Shown here piece by piece: positions 1-8,132 of a stretch of 64,000 bases of DNA. Position 1 is the first letter of the stretch. Every line of letters begins with the position of its first letter. Position numbers and translations under genes: made by a program. Origin of the DNA: PALSA-612 sp963711315 (lineage in GTDB: Bacteria > Actinomycetota > Thermoleophilia > Gaiellales > Gaiellaceae). Under the pieces are notes generated by a model. That model worked only from the letters and a program-made list of their open reading frames with translations. It was not told where the DNA came from and did not search any database. Location: NCBI GenBank assembly GCA_963711315.1, contig CAVQDQ010000003.1:124001-188000 (forward strand), read 5' to 3'.

Positions 1-1090
1 GCGCCGAACGGCTATTCCGCCCGCGGCCAGAAGACCGGCGATCACGACCGCCGCGAATGGCCAGATGGCACGATCGATCGACCTCACGCACAGGCGTCGT
101 CGCGGGAAGCACGGTGGGAGCCTCGCCGTGGGCATTCATGTCGCCAGGCGCAGTTTCGCCAGGGCGCGCCGAGGTCAGCAGTTGGCTCGGCACGTACGCG
201 CTCGCGCTTGCACGCGTCTGTCCCGCCTCGAACGTCTCCGCGGACACGAGCGGAGTTGGCAGCGCCCGTGCACTACGCTCAGCCCGAGGCTCTGAAATCG
301 GAGGTCCTGGAGCCCACGGAGACCACTGGCGCGCGACGAGCGGATCGGCGGTCGAGCGACCGCCACGTGTACCGGCAGGGGGACTGCCGCCGCGTCCGCA
401 GTGTCCGCTGGTGCCTCGGACTCGGGCTCGGGCTCGGGCTCGGGGACTGTGACAGGCTCCACCAGCGACTGAGGTGCATCCGCGCTGGCCGGTGCCGGAC
501 CCTCGGCCGGTTGCGGTTCGGGCGGCGCGGGGGACGGCGGCGGAGCAGGGGCGGCGTGCACCGGTGGTGGTGGGACCAGCTCGACGGCGGGTGGTGGAGC
601 AGGGCTCGGCGGGGGCGGCGGCGGGGGCGCTGCCCGAGGCGGCAGCAGCCTGAGCGGGTCGACGTAACCCTGCGGATCGCTCGTGACGCGGATACCCAGG
701 TGAACGTACGGGACATCGTGCTCGGCGCGCACCGCTCGGCCCGATCGTCCCCACCGGCGCTCCCTCGCTGAGAGCGTCGCCTTTCCCGACCGAGAGCGCA
801 CCCAGGTGAACGAGGGTCACCGAGTAGCCGCCGTCGGTCTCGATCGTGACGACCTTTCCGTTCGCGCCGACCGACCCGGCGAACGCGACGGCGCCCGAAG
901 CCGGCGCGAGCACGACGCCGTCCTTTTCGCCCTCGACGTCGATGCCGCGGTGCTGGCCGCCGGCGTATGGGTCGCCGCCCAAGACGAAGGGCGCGAGCAC
1001 GTCTCCCGGAGCAGGCCACGTCCACGCGTGCGCGGTGGACGGCAGCGCGAACGGAGCGAGGGCGGCAGCAACTACTGCGAGGCGGCGCAT
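1..1090 (-). CDS. M23 (LytM-like) peptidase-domain envelope protein, frameshifted, cut by the window edge
   Basis: Reading leftwards from ATG at 1090 gives a signal peptide ending near THAWTWPAPG, then an M23-type beta domain (HRGIDVEG; later EHDVPYVHLGIRV). The family is Zn endopeptidases of peptidoglycan or their inactive relatives. The second metal motif, normally HxH, reads VPYVHLG, so activity is doubtful. A Pro/Glu-rich region follows, and near the left edge a hydrophobic run (AIWPFAAVVIAGLLAAGG) suggests a C-terminal membrane anchor. The reading frame changes near 745, again between about 300 and 380, and again near 85, so no single ORF covers the gene. Start support: AGGAG ten bases upstream and a good promoter at 1127-1155. 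The family call is fairly safe; exact extent and activity are not. Confidence 0.6.
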   Translation of the reverse strand, partial: MRRLAVVAAALAPFALPSTAHAWTWPAPGDVLAPFVLGGDPYAGGQHRGIDVEGEKDGVVLAPASGAVAFAGSVGANGKVVTIETDGGYSVTLVHLGALSVGKGDALSEGAPVGTIGPSGARRARCPVRSPGYPRHERSAGLRRPAQAAAASGSAPAAAPAEPCSTTRRRAGPTTTGARRPCSAAVPRAARTATGRGSGTGQRGCTSVAGGACHSPRARARARVRGTSGHCGRGGSPPAGTRGGRSTADPLVARQWSPWAPGPPISEPRAERSARALPTPLVSAETFEAGQTRASASAYVPSQLLTSARPGETAPGDMNAHGEAPTVLPATTPVREVDRSCHLAIRGGRDRRSSGRGRNSRSA

Positions 1091-1126
1091 TCGGTCTCTC
1101 CTTGTTTTCGAAAATGGCAACGGTCT

Positions 1127-1155
1127 ACCGTAGCGGGAACTGCGGACGTTGTCAA
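1127..1155 (-). promoter_or_regulatory. sigma-70-type promoter of the M23-like gene
   Basis: On the minus strand TTGACA (1155-1150) is followed after exactly 17 bases by TACGGT (1132-1127). Transcription would start near 1120, giving a short leader with AGGAG before the ATG at 1090. It is the best -35/-10 match I noticed in the window. Confidence 0.6.
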
Positions 1156-1187
1156 TTTCGCATACAGGTGCAGGCGGCGCTAGCGTG

Positions 1188-1997
1188 TCAGAGAGAGCGC
1201 CGGTAGAGCCGGCCGCGCGGAATCGACGTCAGTCGTGACACGAGCTCGGCAGCGTCACGGCGCGTGAGGCCTTTGGCGACCAGCTCGGCGACAGCCGTCG
1301 CCGCCTCATCGGCCTGCGCGTCGGACGACGCAGCGGCGGCCGGCGCGAGCACGAGGGTGATCTCCCCCTTCGGCGGGGTGCCGAACCTGGCGAGCACCTC
1401 GGCCGGAAGGCCCCGGACGACCTCCTCGAACGCCTTCGTCAGCTCCCTGCACACGGCAACCGGCCTCTTGGGCAGCGAGGCTGCGAGCGACTCGAGCGTC
1501 CTCGGCAACCGTTGCGGCGAATCGAAGGCAACGACGGCGTTCGGCCACGCCGCGACCTCCTCCCAGAGCGCTGCCAGCGCCTTGGCGCTTCGCGGGAGAT
1601 AGCCGACGAACTGATATCGCTCGAAGCCGAACCCGCTGGCAACGAGCGCCGTTTCCACGACCGACGCTCCCGGCAGCACCGTCACCGCGACGCCGGCCTC
1701 GATCGCGGCCGCGACGAGCCGGTGGCCCGGATCGGAGATGCCCGGCAGGCCGGCGTCGCTCACGAGCGCCATCCGCTCGCCCTCGACGAGGCGTGGCAAC
1801 AGCTCGGCCGTGCGCTTTGCCTCGTTGTGCTCGTGGTAGCTCAGGAGCTTCGCGGAGATGCCGTGGCGCGACATGAGCTTGCTCGTCCGTCTTGTGTCCT
1901 CGCAGAGCACGAGGTCGGCCTCGGCGAGCTCGCGCAGCGCGCGGAGCGTGACGTCCTCGAGGTTGCCGATCGGCGTCGCGCAGACGGCGAGCGGCAC
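1188..1997 (-). CDS. rsmI: 16S rRNA (cytidine1402-2'-O)-methyltransferase RsmI
   Basis: RsmI uses S-adenosylmethionine to 2'-O-methylate C1402 in the 16S rRNA decoding centre. The 269-residue product has the usual family length and signatures: ATPIGNLEDVTLRAL at the N terminus, CEDTRRTSKLM, HEHNE, and LVSDAGLPGISDPG of the tetrapyrrole-methylase fold. The start is GTG, overlapping the stop of the upstream ROK kinase by one base (TAGTG), so the two are probably translationally coupled. Identity is secure by motif recognition. Confidence 0.93.
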   Translation of the reverse strand: MPLAVCATPIGNLEDVTLRALRELAEADLVLCEDTRRTSKLMSRHGISAKLLSYHEHNEAKRTAELLPRLVEGERMALVSDAGLPGISDPGHRLVAAAIEAGVAVTVLPGASVVETALVASGFGFERYQFVGYLPRSAKALAALWEEVAAWPNAVVAFDSPQRLPRTLESLAASLPKRPVAVCRELTKAFEEVVRGLPAEVLARFGTPPKGEITLVLAPAAAASSDAQADEAATAVAELVAKGLTRRDAAELVSRLTSIPRGRLYRRSL

Positions 1998-2908
1998 TAG
2001 TTCGCTTCGAGCGTCTCGAACGCGATCAGCCCGGCGCCCACCATGCCCGCCTCCTCGCCGAGCTCGGCGGCGACGACACGGACGCGGTCACGGCCGGGCG
2101 GAAGCGCATCGCGGCGCAGCGTCTCGAGCGCGGGCTCGAGCAGCAGGTCGAACGCTTCACCGAAGCCGCCTCCGATGACGATCACCTCCGGATCGAAGAT
2201 ATTGACCAGGCTGGCCATGCCGGCGCCGAGCTTTCGCCCCAGCTCCACGAGCGCTCCGCCCGCCCGCTCGTCGCCATCGCGTGCCGCAGCCACGAGCTGG
2301 TGCGAATCCCCTTTCGGGCCCAGCAGCTCCTGGGCGAGCTCGTTGGCGGCGCTCCCGGAGACGAAGTACTCGAAATGCCCTCGTCCCGTGCAGAAGCCGC
2401 GACACTCCGGCCCGTCGTACTCGAGCACCATGTGACCGAGCTCGGCGGCCGCACCGCTCGAGCCGCGGTAGAGCCGCCCGCCGAGGATGAGACCGCCGCC
2501 GATGCCCGTGCCGAGAGTCAGCATGACCATGTTCTGCGCGCCGCGGCCGGCGCCGATCGTCCACTCGGCCACAGCGGCCGCGTTCGCGTCGTTGTCGATC
2601 GCCACCGGCACGCCCAAGGATTGCTCTCCGCGCTCGCGCAGCGGCACGCCTGCCAGCGGCACGTGCACGGAGAAGACCGACGTGCCTTCGCGCTGGTCGA
2701 TGGTCGAAGGGATGCCGATGCCCACGGCGGCCACGGTGTCGTCCCGCAAGCCGTCGACGATCTCCCCCAGCTCCGCCAGGAACGCTTCCGTGGACTCCAC
2801 GGGCGTGTCTCGGCGCTCGGTCCGGAGCACCGTCCCGTCGCGCTCGACGACGCCCGCCAGGATCTTCGTGCCGCCGACGTCGATGCCGATGGTTCTCTGG
2901 GCTGCCAT
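1997..2908 (-). CDS. ROK-family sugar kinase, probably glucokinase
   Basis: The 303-residue product begins with the ATP-binding phosphate loop IGIDVGGTKILAGV and has the ROK signature region (LTLGTGIGGGLILGG). The zinc-site region reads CRGFCTGRGHFE, a variant of the ROK CxCGxxGCxE motif. No N-terminal winged helix is present, so it is a kinase rather than a repressor. Glucokinase (ATP + glucose to glucose-6-phosphate) is the likeliest activity; N-acetylglucosamine or another hexose kinase cannot be excluded. It is the first gene of a pair with rsmI and is divergent from the LCP gene across only 26 bases. Confidence 0.85.
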   Translation of the reverse strand: MAAQRTIGIDVGGTKILAGVVERDGTVLRTERRDTPVESTEAFLAELGEIVDGLRDDTVAAVGIGIPSTIDQREGTSVFSVHVPLAGVPLRERGEQSLGVPVAIDNDANAAAVAEWTIGAGRGAQNMVMLTLGTGIGGGLILGGRLYRGSSGAAAELGHMVLEYDGPECRGFCTGRGHFEYFVSGSAANELAQELLGPKGDSHQLVAAARDGDERAGGALVELGRKLGAGMASLVNIFDPEVIVIGGGFGEAFDLLLEPALETLRRDALPPGRDRVRVVAAELGEEAGMVGAGLIAFETLEAN

Positions 2909-2934
2909 GACCGGCGGCTACCATAACGCGCCGC

Positions 2935-4107
2935 ATGGCCCCCGAAGACAAGCCGTACCGCGTCTACCGCGGGGGCCGCCGCGCACCGAAGCTGCCCACC
3001 CGGCCTCGCCCGAAGCGGGAAAACGGCCGCCGGCCGGCAGCTCGACCCAAGCGCACCACTCCGCGACGCCCCCCGTGGCGTCGGGCGCTGCGCTGGGTCG
3101 GCATCGGCTTCTGCGTCTTCCTGCTCTGGGTTGCCGCGTGGAGCCTCGCCGGCTATTTCTCCTTCCGGGACGGCGTGAAGGAGGCGAACAAGCGCCTGCC
3201 GGCAGCGGCGGAGAAGCAGCTCTCGGGCCAGGGCGGTCTCGCGCTCACGAAGTCGACGACGATCCTCCTGCTCGGCACGGACTCGGCGCCCGGCGAGGCC
3301 CGGCGAGGGTTGCGTCACTCGGACTCGATGATGCTCCTGCGCACGGATCCCGATCTCCACCGGCTCTACTACCTCTCGATCCCGCGTGACCTGTGGGTGG
3401 AGATCCCCGGCTACGGCACGGACCGGATCAATACGTCGTACCAGGCCGGTGGCTCGCCGCTCGCCATCCGGACGGTTCGCAACCTGACGGGGATCGACAT
3501 CGATCACGTAGCGGTCGTGGACTTCCAGCGCTTCAAGAAGCTGATCGACTCGATCGGCGGGATCGACATCAAGGTCCCTCGCGCCATCCAGTCCAACCGC
3601 TTCGAATGCCCGTACGACGCGACGGGCTGCGCGAGCTGGGACGGCTGGCGCTTCGCCAAGGGAAGCCAGCACATGGACGGGCGGCGGGCGCTCGTCTACT
3701 CGCGCATCCGGGAGAACCGTCTCGATCCGTCCGACAACGACCTCACGCGGGCCGAGCGACAGCAGCAGGTCACACAGGCGATCGCCGACAAGCTCGTCAG
3801 CGTGGGGACGTTCCTCCGCCTCCCCTTCTCGGGCGACGAGCTGCTACGACCGCTGGCGACGGACCTCTCCGCCAACCAGCTGCTGCAGCTGGCGTGGGTG
3901 AAGTTCCGTGCCGGTACCACCATCCGCTGCCGTCTCGGCGGCGACCCGGAGACGATCGGCGGCGCGTCGGTGATCCGCTCCTCGGAAGAGAACCGGAATG
4001 TGATCTCGATGTTCCTCGACGAGTCCGCCCCACAGCCGCCGAGGCCCGGGACGGGGACGTACGGGCCCGGCTGCGTCGTCGGCAACCGCTCGCTCGGCTC
4101 CCGCTAG
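2935..4107 (+). CDS. LytR-CpsA-Psr (LCP) family cell-wall glycopolymer transferase
   Basis: LCP enzymes move undecaprenyl-linked glycopolymers onto peptidoglycan at the outer face of the membrane. The 390-residue protein has a basic, Pro-rich cytoplasmic tail (about residues 1-52), one membrane helix (54-76) and an extracellular LCP domain. Recognisable LCP blocks are LLGTDS, RHSDSMML, SIPRDLWVEIPGYG, RINTSY and MDGRRALVYSRIREN. ATG at 2935 is preceded by CATAAC/TACCAT and lacks a Shine-Dalgarno sequence, which fits a leaderless message. Its stop shares the CTAG tetramer with the convergent FmdB gene. Confidence 0.9.
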   Translation: MAPEDKPYRVYRGGRRAPKLPTRPRPKRENGRRPAARPKRTTPRRPPWRRALRWVGIGFCVFLLWVAAWSLAGYFSFRDGVKEANKRLPAAAEKQLSGQGGLALTKSTTILLLGTDSAPGEARRGLRHSDSMMLLRTDPDLHRLYYLSIPRDLWVEIPGYGTDRINTSYQAGGSPLAIRTVRNLTGIDIDHVAVVDFQRFKKLIDSIGGIDIKVPRAIQSNRFECPYDATGCASWDGWRFAKGSQHMDGRRALVYSRIRENRLDPSDNDLTRAERQQQVTQAIADKLVSVGTFLRLPFSGDELLRPLATDLSANQLLQLAWVKFRAGTTIRCRLGGDPETIGGASVIRSSEENRNVISMFLDESAPQPPRPGTGTYGPGCVVGNRSLGSR

Positions 4108-4388
4108 TTGCCTGCGGGCTCGGCCTTCTTGGCGTCCTTCTTCTCCGCCTTCTTCTCGCCGTCGGCGGGCTTCGCCTTCTCGCTGTCCGTCGAGTCTCGC
4201 CTGCGTCCCTTCTTGCCGTAGTCGGTCGAGTAGAAGCCCTTCCCTTTGAAGAAGATCGGCACGGGGTGGAGCACCTTCTCCAGCGGGCTCGCACCGCACA
4301 CCTCGCACGTCTTGGGCGGCGGATCGTCCATGCGCTGGAACAACTCAAATAGGTGCCCTTTCGGGCACCGATACTCATAGATCGGCAT
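4104..4388 (-). CDS. FmdB-family zinc-ribbon protein
   Basis: The 94-residue product opens with MPIYEYRCPKGHLFE and has a second pair of cysteines (KTCEVCG), together forming the four-cysteine zinc ribbon of FmdB/COG2331. The middle (VPIFFKGKGFYSTDYGKK) is also typical. The C-terminal third is a low-complexity Lys/Glu/Ala tail. FmdB was named as a putative regulator, but its role is not firmly known. I chose the ATG at 4388 because homologues begin MPIYEY; the ORF extends further upstream only by chance. A TAGCCT hexamer (4402-4397) lies eight bases before the start. Confidence 0.85.
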   Translation of the reverse strand: MPIYEYRCPKGHLFELFQRMDDPPPKTCEVCGASPLEKVLHPVPIFFKGKGFYSTDYGKKGRRRDSTDSEKAKPADGEKKAEKKDAKKAEPAGN

Positions 4389-4420
4389 TGGCGCGCAGGC
4401 TACCGGGATAGGCTGCTGTC
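4389..4420. promoter_or_regulatory. divergent -10-like elements between the FmdB gene and the GT-C gene
   Basis: Within 32 bases there is TAGGCT at 4409-4414 on the plus strand, six bases before GTG 4421, and TAGCCT at 4402-4397 on the minus strand, eight bases before ATG 4388. Neither gene has a Shine-Dalgarno sequence. This fits divergent promoters making leaderless mRNAs. Confidence 0.4.
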
Positions 4421-6037
4421 GTGGCCGAGGCAGTCGCGCACGACCCGGTAGCGGCCGCCACGAGCGAGACGTTCGCGGAGCGGGCGTTCGCGCCCGTCGT
4501 TGTGACGTGCACGGCGGCCGTAGCCGTCTTTCTCGCACTCCGCCTGACCGCCTGGCCGCCGCACGAGGACGAGACGCTAGCGCTGTTCGTCGGCCGGGAC
4601 TCGCTCGACGGAATGCTGGGAACGGTCCTCAACCAGCGGGGCGGCGCGCCGCTCCACTTCGTCTTCGCGTGGGCGGTCGCGCACCTCGATGGTGGACTGG
4701 TGGCCCTCCGTGCCGTATCGGCCTTCTTCGCCGTGGCCAGCTTGCCGCTGCTCGCGGCGCTCGCCCGGCGCCTGGTCGGGAAGGGCCCGGCGATCGTCGC
4801 CACGATCCTCGCTTCCGCCAGCTGGATGCTGCTCTTTCACGGCGTCTACGGACGGATGTACAGCCTCTTCCTGTTCACGAGCCTGCTCTCGTTCCTGGCG
4901 CTGCTGGCAGCGACGGAGACCGGTGGCCGCGGCCGCTGGGCAGCATGGATCGCCGTCATCCTGCTCTGCGTCGCGGCGCATCCCTACGGCGCGCTCGTGC
5001 TTGCCTCACAAGCCGTCTACGTCGCCGCGACGAGGCTGCGACTCCGTGAAGCGGCGCTCTCGTTCGCGATCGTCCTCGTGCTGGGCATCCCGTTCTGGCG
5101 CACCGACCTTGTCCTGGCCGGCCGCTTCGAGATCGGCGTCGGCGGAGGCGGCGGCGGGCGCCTCGGCTCGCCGCTCGACGTGCTGCGCTACCTCGCTGAG
5201 ACCTCCGGGGACTTCGTTGCGGGGTACCGACTAGCCATCGCCGCGGTGATCGCGCTCGCGGGCTTCGGCGCCTACCGGTTAGCGCGCACGCGGCCGCGGA
5301 GCGCAATCCTCGTCGGAGCCGTCGTCGTGACCCCCGCGGCGCTGCTGATGCTGGCACGGTTCGGCTCGGCAGCGGCGCCCGAGTCGCGTCATCTCATCTT
5401 CGTCATGCCGTTCTTCCTGATGGCCGTGGCGACGGGCATGCTGGGGGTCGCCGGGTCGCTTGGCCGCGCCAGAGTGCCGGCAGTCGTGGTCTCGGTCGGT
5501 GCTCTCGTGGCTCTCCAGCTCGCCTGGGGCTGGTCGCAGACGACCGAGCTCTATCGAGGCGAACCGGAAGCGCGCGCCGCTGCTCGGAGCGACGCCGCGG
5601 CCTGGCTGGCGAAGACGTCGCGCTCCGACGACGTCCTCTTCGGCTACGACCCGCTCTTCCTGGAGGCCTGGCGTGACGGCGGAAACCTCTCGCGCTCGGT
5701 TGTGCCGCGCGCGGATCCCCGACTGGCTTTGCGGGCACTGCAGCGGGCGGAGCCGCTCGGTCGCGGGCTGTGGGTCTTCGATGCGAGCGACACTGGCAAC
5801 CGCATCCGGCGGCTTGACGTGCCGAACCGTCCGCCGGCGCCGCGGGCGGCCTTCGAGACGCGTACGTTCGGGCCGTTCCTCGTCGTGCGCACGGTCGAGC
5901 CGACAGGCGATGTCCGCTCGTACCTCAAGCTCGCACGCCGGGCACAGCTCGCCGGCAAGGCGTTGTCGATCGCCGATGCCGACACCAACCTCCTGACCGT
6001 GCTCGAGGCCGGAGCCCTACTGGCGCGAGCGAGCTGA
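4421..6037 (+). CDS. GT-C fold membrane glycosyltransferase (GT39/ArnT-like)
   Basis: The 538-residue protein is polytopic, with roughly ten or more hydrophobic helices in the first 370 residues and a soluble C-terminal domain. After the first helix it carries HEDE (residues 48-51), an acidic motif in the first outer loop as expected for lipid-phosphosugar-dependent GT-C transferases. Such enzymes move a sugar from a polyprenyl carrier to a protein or glycan at the outer face of the membrane; acceptor and sugar are unknown here. It starts at GTG 4421 behind a TAGGCT box. Neighbouring LCP suggests an envelope role. Family assignment is by topology and motif only. Confidence 0.65.
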   Translation: MAEAVAHDPVAAATSETFAERAFAPVVVTCTAAVAVFLALRLTAWPPHEDETLALFVGRDSLDGMLGTVLNQRGGAPLHFVFAWAVAHLDGGLVALRAVSAFFAVASLPLLAALARRLVGKGPAIVATILASASWMLLFHGVYGRMYSLFLFTSLLSFLALLAATETGGRGRWAAWIAVILLCVAAHPYGALVLASQAVYVAATRLRLREAALSFAIVLVLGIPFWRTDLVLAGRFEIGVGGGGGGRLGSPLDVLRYLAETSGDFVAGYRLAIAAVIALAGFGAYRLARTRPRSAILVGAVVVTPAALLMLARFGSAAAPESRHLIFVMPFFLMAVATGMLGVAGSLGRARVPAVVVSVGALVALQLAWGWSQTTELYRGEPEARAAARSDAAAWLAKTSRSDDVLFGYDPLFLEAWRDGGNLSRSVVPRADPRLALRALQRAEPLGRGLWVFDASDTGNRIRRLDVPNRPPAPRAAFETRTFGPFLVVRTVEPTGDVRSYLKLARRAQLAGKALSIADADTNLLTVLEAGALLARAS

Positions 6038-6217
6038 AGCGGCTTCACGCTCGACCGCCTCCCGATAGCACGGCGCATCCTCGAACGCGGCGAGGCCGGT
6101 CGTCACCGTTCGCTCCGGAGGCCGCCTGCGGCGGACAGCAGCGAGGGCGGCGAACGCGCCGAGCACGCCGCCGATCATGAGGTCACGCAGGCGCTTGCGC
6201 CGCGCATCGTCGTCCAT
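6017..6217 (-). CDS. small hypothetical membrane protein
   Basis: A 66-residue ORF: basic N terminus, one hydrophobic segment (LMIGGVLGAFAALAAVRRRR, roughly residues 13-32) and a charged C terminus. It overlaps the convergent glycosyltransferase gene by 21 bases at their 3' ends. The charge distribution of a one-pass membrane protein makes it plausible. I do not recognise a family. Confidence 0.45.
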   Translation of the reverse strand: MDDDARRKRLRDLMIGGVLGAFAALAAVRRRRPPERTVTTGLAAFEDAPCYREAVEREAASARSRQ

Positions 6218-6842
6218 GCGACGATTCTAGTCACGATCGCCGTCCAGTTCAACCCCCGCGCGAGCCATCGAGGACATGAAATCACCCATTTGAGTGGACG
6301 GTGCGTTGCGGCTGGCCGCGCTCGAAGAGCTACCGCCGGTAGGTGCTCCGGACGAGCCACGGCCGAAAGAGCCATCCAGCGCTCGAGCACGACGGCGACT
6401 ACGCTCGACGCGGCCCGGCAATCGCGGGGAAGCGCTTGCGCCGCAGCGAGCGTTCGACCGCGCGCCGGGCCTTACCTCGATCAGCTCAAAGTGAGGGAGT
6501 AAAGGGCAGCAGCGCAGAGGACCGCTGCCACGATGCACACGATTGCCAAGATCGAGAAGAAGCTCATCCGGGGGGCTGATGGGCGGGAAGGGCTTACGCC
6601 CCGGTCAGGTATCGGCCGATGCAGGTGAGCCTTGAGGCGTGGGCCAATAGCGGGCGAAACGTCTGAAACGAATCGACGTAGCCATGCGGGCTCGAGCCGC
6701 GGAATAGCCCGCAAACCCCCATGGTTGAGCGCGTCTGCACTCGTGTGTCGTCAGCACGTTCGTCGTCAAACGGCCTGAACACACGGAAACCTCCACTGGC
6801 GCGAGGTTCCGCGGCCGGCTCGATAGCTCAGGTGAGTCCGAG
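6218..6842. other. 625-base gap without a convincing gene, apart from a 28-codon ORF
   Basis: All longer ORFs here are Arg/Ser-rich frames typical of chance reading in GC-rich DNA. I found no tRNA cloverleaf, repeat or clear terminator. It may hold a small RNA, a decayed gene or the short ORF described separately. Base composition in 6640-6840 is a little less GC-rich than the neighbouring genes. Confidence 0.4.
6481..6567 (-). CDS. possible 28-residue hydrophobic peptide
   Basis: The ORF starts with ATG at 6567 and encodes MSFFSILAIVCIVAA followed by a further hydrophobic stretch ending in SLTLS: essentially a single membrane helix. There is no Shine-Dalgarno sequence directly upstream. The even hydrophobicity contrasts with the Arg-rich chance frames around it. 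It could be a real membrane microprotein or chance. Confidence 0.25.
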   Translation of the reverse strand: MSFFSILAIVCIVAAVLCAAALYSLTLS

Positions 6843-7088
6843 TTACCTCTGCATCCGCAAGAGCGCGAGGACACCGAGCGTGATGAGTGCCATCCCGATG
6901 ACTTCGTGAAGGTGGATGCCGTGCTGCCTCGGGAGGTCGAGGATGACCTTGTCCCAGCGGTTCGGGTTGAACCCGACGACGATCGCCCCACCGAAGATCG
7001 CGGCGACTGCCGCAACTCTGCGCCACACCTGCCCAGCGTAGTGCACCGTAGCCCATGATCGCCGGGCGGCCGTCGTTGCGCTCGTCAT
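6843..7088 (-). CDS. small hypothetical membrane protein (81 aa)
   Basis: The ORF extends upstream to 7247, but the start is almost certainly ATG 7088, which follows a strong ribosome site (AAGAGGAGGAGCACG). The 81-residue product has two hydrophobic segments (VAAVAAIFGGAIVVGF, about 26-41; VIGMALITLGVLALL, about 63-77) joined by a polar loop with conserved-looking Asn/Pro/Arg/Trp. I do not recognise the family. Confidence 0.65.
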   Translation of the reverse strand: MTSATTAARRSWATVHYAGQVWRRVAAVAAIFGGAIVVGFNPNRWDKVILDLPRQHGIHLHEVIGMALITLGVLALLRMQR

Positions 7089-7245
7089 CGTGCTCCTCCT
7101 CTTGCTCCCGCCTGAAGAAAGGCGTGAACGGAGCGTCAAGTTTCCGCAAAAACTTTCGCAATCCGCTTTTGGCGGAGCGGCGCTGTGGGGAGACATAGGT
7201 GGGCGCGGAGGAGTACCGGGGGAGAAAACCTTCGCGCCCTGGCTC

Positions 7246-7275
7246 ATTGTGTCGCCTTGAGGCTTTTAGCACAAT
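7246..7275. repeat. inverted repeat ATTGTG-N18-CACAAT upstream of psuK
   Basis: ATTGTG (7246-7251) and CACAAT (7270-7275) are perfect inverted copies; a smaller GCC-TTGA-GGC hairpin lies between them. The element lies about 38 bases before the psuK start and could be an operator for the psu operon. It is short enough to be chance. Confidence 0.25.
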
Positions 7276-7312
7276 CGGCGGCGCTGGCCCGCGCCGTGCG
7301 ACGATTGTACGA

Positions 7313-8132
7313 ATGCTCGTTTGCGCCCTCGGCGACCTCCTGCTCGACGTCGTCGTCCGACTCGAGGGATCGTTTGCTGCCGGGGACGACACGCCGGCCG
7401 GCACGCACTTGACGGCCGGCGGCCAGGCGGCGAACGTGGCCGCATGGGCAGCCGCTCTCGGGGCAGATGCGCGGCTGATCGCCAAGCGCGGCAACGACGG
7501 CGCGGCCGGGCTCGCAGAGGGTGAGGTCGCCGCGCGCGGCGTCGATCTCGTCGGGCCGGTTGTGCCCGCCGCCGGCGGCGTCGTCGTCTCCGTCGTCGAC
7601 GACTCTGGTGAGCGGTCGATGCTCACGGACCGCGGGCCGTCGCCCCAGCTGCGTGCGGACGAGATCGACGTCGACTGGCTACGCGGTTGCGACGTACTCC
7701 ATCTGTCTGGCTACGCCTTGCTCGGCGGCTCGATCGCGGAGGCTGGCGCCAGGGCAGCCGGCGCGGCACGAGCTCAGGGCGCGCGCATCAGCGTCGACCT
7801 GGCAACGGCCCGCGGAATCGCCGACTTCGGCGCCGGAGCGACTGCTTGCCCGGCTCGGGCAACTGCAGCCGGATGTCGCCTTCGCGGGAGACCGCGAACT
7901 GGACGCGCTCGGGCGCGAACCTCCGGCCACGACGCTCGTCGTCAAGCATGGCGCAAGCGGTGTGACAGTCGTACGAAACGGCAGCCGAGAGGAACATGCC
8001 GCACAGCCGACGGAGGTCGTCGACCCGACCGGTGCGGGCGACGCGCTGGCCGCCGGCTTCCTCGTCGGCGGCATCGAGCTCGGCCTGGAAGCCGCCGCCC
8101 GTTGCGTCGCGACGGCGGGAGCGATGCCGTGA
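7313..8132 (+). CDS. psuK: PfkB-family kinase, probable pseudouridine kinase PsuK (one frameshift)
   Basis: The N-terminal part (from ATG 7313, MLVCALGDLLLDVVV) has the PfkB ribokinase entry, including the GGQAANVAAWAAALG motif. After about 7840 the protein continues one frame over with the ATP/anion-hole signature DPTGAGDALAAGFLVGG. Removing one base near 7840 (SVDLATARGIADFGA / ERLLARLGQLQPD) restores about 272 residues, the normal length. Its stop overlaps the GTG of psuG (GTGA), which strongly suggests that it phosphorylates pseudouridine to pseudouridine 5'-phosphate for PsuG. Without that context only PfkB sugar/nucleoside kinase could be said. Confidence 0.75.

Noticed and set aside
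6218..6842. tRNA or other structured RNA gene in the gap
   Set aside because: No T-loop (GGTTCGANTCC-like) with matching acceptor stem was found on either strand by eye.
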